NCBI GenBank assembly: GCA_902478395.1 | Contig: CABSKZ010000194.1 | Coordinates: 1-5,685, forward strand | Reading direction: 5' to 3' | Source: an uncultured Eubacteriales bacterium | GTDB taxonomy: Bacteria > Bacillota > Clostridia > UBA1381 > UBA9506 | DNA: 5,685 nucleotides | Part shown: positions 1 to 4,458 of the stretch, one piece after another | How positions within the stretch are numbered: position 1 is the first letter of the stretch | Layout of the letters: the number at the start of each line of letters is the position of its first letter | Position numbers and translations under genes: made by a program | Notes under the pieces: generated by a model | What the model was told of the DNA's origin: nothing | Databases searched by the model: none | The model's input: the letters and a program-made list of their open reading frames with translations, nothing else

Positions 1-215
1 GGCCACAGCCGAGCTTTTTTCATATTCAAAATTAACGAATCTATCATTCGGATCGCTCCGACACCTGCATGGGTAGCTAAGAAACAGTATCTGTTCCGCT
101 TCTTATTGATACCCGCCTGTACTGGCAAACGCCTGGTGCAATTGATTGCCTCTATATGGCGCCCAGCCGGCAATTTGGAAACAGCGCTGGTATCAGATAA
201 ATCATAGCTGTCCTT
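1..215 (-). pseudogene. Open frame at left edge, possible remnant of a flavodoxin-like gene
   Basis: On the minus strand a frame stays open for 71 codons from just after a TGA (216-218) to the window edge. An ATG at 203-205 with AAAGGA about five bases upstream looks like a gene start, but its own frame stops after 17 codons. The long open frame is shifted relative to it. Read together, the short frame gives M-I-Y, and the shifted frame continues SDTSAVSKL..GRHIEAI and then RYCFLATHAGVGAIRMIDSL. From memory this loosely resembles the FSGTGNS phosphate loop and a later strand (VATCGG..G) of EFR1-type flavodoxin/ferredoxin proteins, with a frameshift at codon 3-4 and an internal shortening. That similarity is inference and may be coincidence. 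The frame follows the PPC gene with no terminator between them. It could also be an intact gene using a rare start, or non-coding. Confidence 0.3.
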
Positions 216-228
216 TCAAATCAACCTG

Positions 229-651
229 TCAATCAAACTTCAAAACGTTTAACCCGATTGACTCATCCAACTTTCTTCCAACCGTACCAGGAATGGCACG
301 GATGACAAGTTCACTGGTGGCGCTGACAACCGCCTCGGTTAAATGTCCGCCCTGAACCGCACCCGTTTCATCGGCAAAGTTAGCATGGATATGGAGGTAT
401 ACCTTTCCGTCCTTCTGTGTGACATTCCCGGTCAGGCCCGTAATCTCCATTTCGCCTGTAAGCGTGCTCGGGTAATATTGCTGTTCCGCCACCTTATAAA
501 GTCCAACGACTGCCCGTTCGACCGCGCCAAGCCCTGTGATGCTGCCGAGCATAATGCCTTCCGCTTCGCAAACCCTATGAATGGACGAAACGATTTCCTC
601 ACCACGGTCCAGACGCAGCAAAACCGCATTTTCAAATTTCTGGTATTCCAT
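229..651 (-). CDS. PPC/DUF296-domain protein, putative DNA-binding
   Basis: This 140-residue protein is a single PPC (plant and prokaryote conserved, DUF296) domain, the whole length usual for bacterial members. Visible family features are the early GEEIVSSIHRVCEAEGI helix (18-33), the ITGLGAVERAVVGLY strand region (38-52), the HIHA motif (87-90), the GGHL motif (101-104) and a C-terminal strand (114-121). In the family, His87, His89 and His103 are the positions expected to bind a metal in a trimer. Plant members carry AT-hooks and bind DNA; this one has no AT-hook, so DNA binding is not shown and its role is unknown. The ATG at 651 is preferred because GGGAGAG lies seven bases upstream. A GTG at 669 overlaps the rsmG stop but lacks a well-placed ribosome binding site. 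The gene follows rsmG by 14 bases and is probably cotranscribed. Confidence 0.88.
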   Translation of the reverse strand: MEYQKFENAVLLRLDRGEEIVSSIHRVCEAEGIMLGSITGLGAVERAVVGLYKVAEQQYYPSTLTGEMEITGLTGNVTQKDGKVYLHIHANFADETGAVQGGHLTEAVVSATSELVIRAIPGTVGRKLDESIGLNVLKFD

Positions 652-658
652 GTTCAGT

Positions 659-665
659 CTCTCCC
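659..665 (-). promoter_or_regulatory. Ribosome binding site that sets the PPC gene start
   Basis: GGGAGAG on the minus strand lies seven bases before the ATG at 651. It begins inside the rsmG stop region, so the PPC gene can be translated by coupling with rsmG. It favours the ATG over the in-frame GTG at 669. Confidence 0.7.
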
Positions 666-1370
666 TCACGCCAGCGGCGATTTTGAAATTTTTCCGTTGC
701 CGCGCGGATATTTCTGGGGTGTCGGCCTTTTCTTCTCCGTCACAACGATGGCATACTGGACATCGATATCTGGCAGGCTATATTTGTGTAATTCACGGAC
801 TGTTCCGCCCAAGATTTTCACAGCATTTTCCGCTTCCTTTGCCTCCTGCTCTGCCCTGCTGCCCTTATATGCCAGAAACAGCCCACCCACTTTCACATAC
901 GGCAGGCAATATTCTGAAAGCACGGACAAATTCGCAACCGCACGCGCGGTTGCCACATCGAATTGTTCCCGCAGCTTTTGTTTCGCCAGTTCTTCCGCCC
1001 TACCGTGCAGGACAGAAATCCCCTTCAGCCCCAGTGCACGGATAACCTCATCCAAAAATAGTATCCGTTTATTCAGCGAGTCCAGCAGCAACACATCGAT
1101 ATCCGGTCTGGCCAACTTCAGAGGAATTGCGGGAAACCCTGCTCCTGTTCCGACATCGACCAGTTTCACATTCTGCGGAAGGAACCGCAGCCCTTCCAAA
1201 CTGTCTATAAAATGCTTGGCCACCACCTCACGTGGTTCGGTGATAGCAGTCAGATTTATCTTCTCATTCCATTCCAGCAGCAACCGATAATAGACCTCAA
1301 ACTGCTCCGCCTGAGCTATTGTCAGTTCAATTTCCTTTTTAGCAGCACACTGCAGCAAATATTCCTTCAT
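666..1370 (-). CDS. rsmG: 16S rRNA (guanine-527-N7)-methyltransferase RsmG
   Basis: RsmG (GidB) transfers a methyl group from S-adenosylmethionine to N7 of G527 in the 530 loop of 16S rRNA. Loss of this methylation gives low-level streptomycin resistance in several bacteria. The 234-residue length is typical. Visible landmarks are the N-terminal helical part with EWNEKINLTAI (33-43), KHFIDSL (52-58), the SAM-binding loop VDVGTGAGFPAIPL (71-84), the acidic end of the next strand (LLLDSLNKR, 94-102), GRAEEL (123-128), TARAVANL (141-148) and the C-terminal basic tail TPQKYPRGNGKISKSPL (217-233). Its ATG overlaps the stop of the upstream membrane-protein gene as ATGA, with purine-rich GGAGGGAGAGGA just before it, so translational coupling is likely. 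In many bacteria rsmG sits next to mnmG near the replication origin; here it does not. Confidence 0.97.
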   Translation of the reverse strand: MKEYLLQCAAKKEIELTIAQAEQFEVYYRLLLEWNEKINLTAITEPREVVAKHFIDSLEGLRFLPQNVKLVDVGTGAGFPAIPLKLARPDIDVLLLDSLNKRILFLDEVIRALGLKGISVLHGRAEELAKQKLREQFDVATARAVANLSVLSEYCLPYVKVGGLFLAYKGSRAEQEAKEAENAVKILGGTVRELHKYSLPDIDVQYAIVVTEKKRPTPQKYPRGNGKISKSPLA

Positions 1371-2554
1371 CTTGATTCCTCTCCCTCCGGCTCCTCACGG
1401 CCGGAACGTCCTTCCGATGCAGTCACCTTTTTGGTTCCATTCAGCTTACCATCGTCCAGATAGTCCAACAGCAGCATCCGAATCGCCGCCACCGCCGGAA
1501 CACCGAACACCATTCCCCAAACACCAAACAGGCCGCCGAACACCACAATCGCAAAAATAACCCAGAACGGGCTGACACCCACAGAATTTCCCAGAATCTT
1601 CGGGCCTAGGACAATCGCATCAAACTGCTGGATGACGAGAATAAACAACGCCGTCCATATAGCCTTATACACATCTGTCACGACCAGCGTGATGCCCACG
1701 ACCGGAACCGCCCCGATAATCGGGCCGAAATATGGTATCATGTTGAATATCATGATAAAAATACCCATCAGCATTGCAAACGGCACACCAAGGAAATAGA
1801 AGCCGATCATTGCGATGATACCAATCAGCAGGGAGTCAATTGCTTTTCCGAAGAAAAACTTATAGAATATCGCGCTGATTTGGTGGACATAGAACCCTAC
1901 CTTGTCCATGGTTTCCTGTCTCATAAAAATGCCGAACACGCGGCGAAGCATCTTAAACAACGAGTCGCGCTCCAAAAGCGTATACGCGCAGACCACAATT
2001 CCCATAAACCAGCTCATCAGCGTCGAGGTGACGCCTTTCACCCCTTCGACATATTGCCAAATATTCGTCAGTGACAGACTGTTAACGATATTTTCAACCG
2101 AGATTGCGTTAATGACCTCATCCAAATTGACTTTTTCCAGCAGGCCGCCTTCGCTCGTGATATTGACTAAGAACACTTTGATTTCTTCCATGTAGCCCGG
2201 CAGCCTTTTCAGAAGATCCGCAAGGCTATTGGACAGATTCGGCACCACGCCGACCAGGCAGACTACCAGTACTGCGACAAAGGCAAAATACACTGACAAA
2301 ATGGAAATTGTCCTGCTGTGTTTTTGAACGAGCTTCTGGTTCGAATGATCCAGCCAGCTTTCCACCTTCAGACACGCGGGATACAAAAAGAAAGACAGGG
2401 TAAAACCAATAATAAACGGCGTCAGCAGCCCCAAAAACTGCATGAATGCATTAAACACATTCGTCAGGTTATCAAAGGTTTTATAGACTGTGATGACCCC
2501 GACAGCAAACAAAAACGCTCCCAGCCATCTTGGCCAGTTATGCTTTTTCTCCAT
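1367..2554 (-). CDS. AI-2E family transporter (PerM/YtvI-like membrane protein)
   Basis: This 395-residue integral membrane protein belongs to the AI-2E/PerM family, whose members include proposed autoinducer-2 exporters and Na+(Li+)/H+ antiporters. The substrate cannot be told from sequence. Hydrophobic segments lie near residues 9-26, 38-58, 83-104, 174-193, 239-256, 257-276, 277-293, 299-316 and 329-358, with a long extracytoplasmic or peripheral stretch at about 105-173. Family signatures are NMIPYFGPIIGAVP (271-284), QQFDAIVLGPKILGNSVGV (309-327) and the glycine-rich GGLFGVWGMVFGVPAVA (340-356). The C-terminal tail from about 369 is hydrophilic and Glu/Gly/Arg-rich. I chose the ATG at 2554 because GGGGAGG lies six bases upstream; a longer frame from TTG at 2632 and an ATG at 2560 have badly placed ribosome binding sites. 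It follows the GIY-YIG gene by 81 bases and overlaps rsmG by 4. Confidence 0.93.
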   Translation of the reverse strand: MEKKHNWPRWLGAFLFAVGVITVYKTFDNLTNVFNAFMQFLGLLTPFIIGFTLSFFLYPACLKVESWLDHSNQKLVQKHSRTISILSVYFAFVAVLVVCLVGVVPNLSNSLADLLKRLPGYMEEIKVFLVNITSEGGLLEKVNLDEVINAISVENIVNSLSLTNIWQYVEGVKGVTSTLMSWFMGIVVCAYTLLERDSLFKMLRRVFGIFMRQETMDKVGFYVHQISAIFYKFFFGKAIDSLLIGIIAMIGFYFLGVPFAMLMGIFIMIFNMIPYFGPIIGAVPVVGITLVVTDVYKAIWTALFILVIQQFDAIVLGPKILGNSVGVSPFWVIFAIVVFGGLFGVWGMVFGVPAVAAIRMLLLDYLDDGKLNGTKKVTASEGRSGREEPEGEESR

Positions 2555-2560
2555 ATACAT

Positions 2561-2567
2561 CCTCCCC
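2561..2567 (-). promoter_or_regulatory. Ribosome binding site that sets the AI-2E gene start
   Basis: GGGGAGG lies six bases before the ATG at 2554. It directly abuts another in-frame ATG at 2560, which is too close to be used. This rules in the 395-residue form over the 421-residue form starting with TTG at 2632. Confidence 0.75.
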
Positions 2568-2635
2568 GTTTCATGCGCCGTCTGCCATTTACCTTTTATC
2601 TGCTTCAATAGCACCGCGCTTCTGCGCTCCAACTG

Positions 2636-2926
2636 CTATTTAGTATTCCCCGGAACAGGGGCATTTAGCAGCATCTCCTGTTTTCTTTTCATCAATTCCA
2701 ACTTTGCTTCCCTGCTCAGACGTTTGATAGCATATTCTCTCGCCATGGCTTCCTGTTTCGTCGGATATGTCTCTGAATAGGCCAACCGCACCGGCCTTCT
2801 GCTTTCGGGACGGGTATATTTTGCGCCCGCGCCGCTGTTATGGGCCTCCAACCGCTTCTCAAGACAATTCGTCCAGCCGGTATACAGTGTCCCGTCGGCA
2901 CATTCCAGTATATAAACATAATTCGT
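2636..2926 (-). CDS. GIY-YIG nuclease-superfamily protein (UPF0213/YhbQ-like), apparent ACG start
   Basis: The frame encodes a small single-domain GIY-YIG protein of about 96 residues, the usual size of the UPF0213/YhbQ/YazA group. Read from 2926 it gives (T)NYVYILECADGTLYTGWT, with YVY as the GIY element and YTG as the YIG element. It continues with the conserved Arg in EKRLEAHNSG and the catalytic-type Glu in QEAMAREYAIK. The SRxxK-type segment RLSREAKLELMK and a short basic tail follow. Relatives are thought to cut or bind structured DNA; their cellular role is poorly known. There is no ATG, GTG or TTG between the in-frame TAA at 2956-2958 and the core. The codon at the expected start is ACG (2924-2926), seven bases after AAGGGGG. 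The first conventional start, TTG at 2851, would delete both signature motifs. The gene either uses a rare ACG start, or has lost its ATG by a T-to-C change, or the base is a sequencing error. Confidence 0.78.
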   Translation of the reverse strand, partial: TNYVYILECADGTLYTGWTNCLEKRLEAHNSGAGAKYTRPESRRPVRLAYSETYPTKQEAMAREYAIKRLSREAKLELMKRKQEMLLNAPVPGNTK

Positions 2927-2933
2927 AGCGGTT

Positions 2934-2940
2934 CCCCCTT
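2934..2940 (-). promoter_or_regulatory. Ribosome binding site positioned for an ACG codon
   Basis: AAGGGGG on the minus strand is followed by a seven-base spacer and then ACG (2926-2924), the codon just before the conserved NYVYIL start of the GIY-YIG domain. The spacing marks ACG as the position of the real or ancestral start. An out-of-frame ATG lies five bases further on (2919), but its frame is not the conserved protein. Confidence 0.6.
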
Positions 2941-2963
2941 CCCATCTTTTCTTGATTTATTTT

Positions 2964-2992
2964 AGTATACCACGATACGGAAAATTCCGCAA
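2964..2992 (-). promoter_or_regulatory. Extended -10 promoter for the leftward gene set
   Basis: On the minus strand TTGCGG (2992-2987) is separated by exactly 17 bases from TATACT (2969-2964), which is preceded by TGG as an extended -10. The -10 matches sigma-A consensus in five of six positions, the -35 in three. Transcription would begin near 2957, about 17 bases before the ribosome binding site at 2940. A dyad CGGAA-AA-TTCCG (2978-2989) lies in the spacer and could be an operator. Confidence 0.65.
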
Positions 2993-3010
2993 TCCTTACC
3001 AAAGAAATAA

Positions 3011-3039
3011 TTCCAATTTTATATATGGTGTGGTATAAT
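3011..3039 (+). promoter_or_regulatory. Promoter P1 (extended -10) upstream of the protease gene
   Basis: TGG-TATAAT, a perfect -10 with TG extension, lies at 3031-3039. At 17 bases spacing the -35 is TTCCAA (3011-3016), a weak match, as is common for extended -10 promoters. The expected start is near 3046, giving a leader of about 275 bases before the protease gene. Confidence 0.55.
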
Positions 3040-3045
3040 ATTTGC

Positions 3046-3150
3046 AAAGGGTTCCTTTCAAAAACAAAACACAAGTGTTTTTACCTGTTGGCGTATGCGC
3101 TAATGCAAGCTCATTGAATCACTTATTTGGCAAGCGACAGGCCGCTTGCT
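3046..3150 (+). other. Structured intergenic segment with competing hairpins
   Basis: A P1 transcript would carry several short helices. These are AAAGG/CCTTT (3046-3050 with 3054-3058), an AT-rich dyad AAAACAC/GTGTTTT (3066-3072 with 3075-3081), and a perfect 7-bp stem GCAAGCG/CGCTTGC with a six-base loop (3130-3149). An alternative helix CCTGTTG/CGACAGG (3084-3090 with 3135-3141, one G-U pair) uses bases of the 3130-3149 stem, so the two cannot form together. The 3' stem is followed by TCTTAT, a poor U-tract, so it is at best a weak terminator. Whether this is an attenuator, a small RNA or chance is unknown. Confidence 0.3.
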
Positions 3151-3163
3151 CTTATGGTATAAT
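3134..3163 (+). promoter_or_regulatory. Promoter P2 (extended -10) upstream of the protease gene
   Basis: TGG-TATAAT (3155-3163) is a perfect extended -10. GCGACA at 3134-3139, 18 bases upstream, matches the last four bases of the TTGACA -35 consensus. The start would be near 3170. The -35 lies within the arm and loop of the 3130-3149 hairpin sequence. Confidence 0.55.
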
Positions 3164-3202
3164 AAATACTTAGCAAAGCCAAGTGAAACGAAGGGTGAGT
3201 TT

Positions 3203-3231
3203 AGTGAGAATATATGCTTTTGTGGTACAAT
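3203..3231 (+). promoter_or_regulatory. Promoter P3 (extended -10) nearest the protease gene
   Basis: TGG-TACAAT (3223-3231) is a five-of-six -10 with TG extension; the -35 region (about 3203-3208) is poor. The predicted start, about 3237-3240, falls at the first base of the left arm of the long-range stem at 3240. The message would therefore begin with GGGUUGUA. Confidence 0.45.
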
Positions 3232-3239
3232 ACTTTATA

Positions 3240-3306
3240 GGGTTGTAGAGAACAGCCGGATCGATTCCGTATCTTAAGGCAATCTTCCCAGTATTTCGTA
3301 CAACCC
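3240..3306 (+). promoter_or_regulatory. Long-range 5' leader stem before the protease gene
   Basis: GGGTTGTA (3240-3247) and TACAACCC (3299-3306) are perfect 8-bp reverse complements enclosing 51 bases. The right arm ends two bases before the AGAAGGAGG ribosome binding site of the protease gene. Inside is a small hairpin CGGA-TCGAT-TCCG (3257-3269) and possible further short pairs. The geometry, with the transcript 5' end closed by a stem next to the ribosome binding site, suggests an RNA-stabilising or translation-controlling leader. I do not recognise it as any known riboswitch class. Confidence 0.45.
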
Positions 3307-3320
3307 AGAAGGAGGCTGTC

Positions 3321-4457
3321 ATGAATAAAAAATTACTATTATGCACCGCTGTCATTAGTCTGTCATCAGTTTGTGTATCCTACGCCGCGCAGGCGCCTTC
3401 GGTCGTTGTCAACGGGACAAAATTGAATGCGGAAGCAAAAATTATAGATGACCGGATATATCTGCCAATACGCGCCGTCGGAGAGGCTTTAAGTGCGGAT
3501 GTTAGCTGGGATGGGCAAACCGGCACCGCCAACGTGACGACAGCCCAGGCAGAAGCAGGGACAAATGAGATAGAAAGCATTGTTTCACGCGCCGCAGGCA
3601 GTGTCGTTGGCATCGTCGTTACAACAGATGAAGGAAACAAGCTGACGGGGCTTTATCACGGAAGCGGCTTTTTCGTCAGCAATTCGGGCGAAATCGTTAC
3701 AAATGCCCATGTTGTCGCGGATGCGTTAAAGATTCTGGTAATCACAGCGGACGGAAATAATTTTGACGCGCAGATAATCGGCTCTGACGAAAAAGCCGAC
3801 ATTGCTTTGCTGAAAATTGAAAAGGAGAACACCCCTTACCTGACACTGGCCTCCGCGGAGGAAATCCGCGTCGGACAAACGGCCGTTTCCATTGGAACAC
3901 CGCTGTCCGTCTCTTACCGCGGAACTGCGGCAAATGGAATCATCAGCGGAAAGGACCGGATGTTCGGAGATTTTTATTACCGCGTTTTGCAGACGAATGC
4001 CGCTGCAAACGGCGGCAACAGCGGCGGGCCGCTGGTATTGGCCGGCGGCAAGGTGGCCGGAATGGTTACAATGGGATATACCAATGCACAGGGGATGAAT
4101 TTCTGTATCTCCTCCGATACAATTCAGTATGCACTGGACCAGTTCCGGGCCTACGGAGAAATCCGCCGGCCTGCGCTCGGTATCACGACGCAGGACAGCT
4201 ATCTGGGGGCTTTTGACCTGCCGCACAACGATGGTGTTACGGTTTTGGGCGTCAGCGAATCGCTGGACGGAAAAAATATTCAAAGAAATGACAGTCTGCT
4301 CGCAATTAACGGGCAAAAAGTGACCTATGGCATCGACATCCATGAACTACTCAAGCAGTATTTGCCGGGGGATTCCGTTACACTGACGCTCCGCCGTGAC
4401 GGAACGGAATTCACCGTCAGTTTGGTACTTGCCGAAGATGAATCTGGGAGGGATTAA
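3321..4457 (+). CDS. Exported HtrA-like trypsin-fold serine protease with copper-amine-oxidase-N and PDZ domains
   Basis: This 378-residue protein should be a secreted or wall-zone serine protease of the HtrA/DegP type, handling misfolded or specific exported proteins. It begins with a signal peptide (K3-K4, a hydrophobic core, and a probable cut after Ala22 in SYA-AQA). Next comes a copper-amine-oxidase N-terminal-like domain (about 27-73, with VNGTKL, DDRIYLPIRAVGEAL, VSWDG), a common wall- or surface-associated module in Firmicutes. The trypsin-like domain (about 84-275) has a complete triad: His130 (VTNAHVV), Asp160 (KADIALLKI) and Ser234 (NGGNSGGPL). A PDZ domain follows (about 284-372), with INGQKVTYG conserved but the usual SPAxxAGLxxGD helix replaced by SLDGKNIQRND. 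Classical Firmicute HtrA is anchored by an N-terminal membrane helix; this one is not. The ribosome binding site AAGGAGG is five bases before the ATG. It is upstream of, and coupled to, the gene at 4459. Confidence 0.93.
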   Translation: MNKKLLLCTAVISLSSVCVSYAAQAPSVVVNGTKLNAEAKIIDDRIYLPIRAVGEALSADVSWDGQTGTANVTTAQAEAGTNEIESIVSRAAGSVVGIVVTTDEGNKLTGLYHGSGFFVSNSGEIVTNAHVVADALKILVITADGNNFDAQIIGSDEKADIALLKIEKENTPYLTLASAEEIRVGQTAVSIGTPLSVSYRGTAANGIISGKDRMFGDFYYRVLQTNAAANGGNSGGPLVLAGGKVAGMVTMGYTNAQGMNFCISSDTIQYALDQFRAYGEIRRPALGITTQDSYLGAFDLPHNDGVTVLGVSESLDGKNIQRNDSLLAINGQKVTYGIDIHELLKQYLPGDSVTLTLRRDGTEFTVSLVLAEDESGRD

Positions 4458-4458
4458 G

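Noticed and set aside
343..1290. A 315-codon plus-strand frame, and a 154-codon one at 581-1045
   Set aside because: They lie antisense to rsmG and the PPC gene, have no family-like sequence, and rsmG is unmistakable on the other strand.
2616..2627. GCGC-AGAA-GCGC hairpin after the GIY-YIG gene as a terminator
   Set aside because: The stem is only 4 bp and no U-tract follows on the minus strand.
2555..2632. Longer AI-2E protein starting with TTG at 2632
   Set aside because: The extra residues are not family-like, and GGGGAGG is spaced for the ATG at 2554.
2716..2919. Minus-strand ATG frame of 67 codons just after the AAGGGGG site
   Set aside because: It is out of frame with the conserved GIY-YIG sequence and resembles nothing; noted only as a competing start.
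2859..3074. Minus-strand frame of 71 codons across the leftward promoter
   Set aside because: It spans the promoter and ribosome binding site of the GIY-YIG gene and has no recognisable content.
3170..3355. Minus-strand 61-codon frame over the protease leader
   Set aside because: It is antisense to the leader and signal peptide and lacks a plausible ribosome binding site or family signature.
3726..4343. A 205-codon minus-strand frame
   Set aside because: It is antisense to the protease domain, whose triad and motifs are intact on the plus strand; composition is not protein-like.
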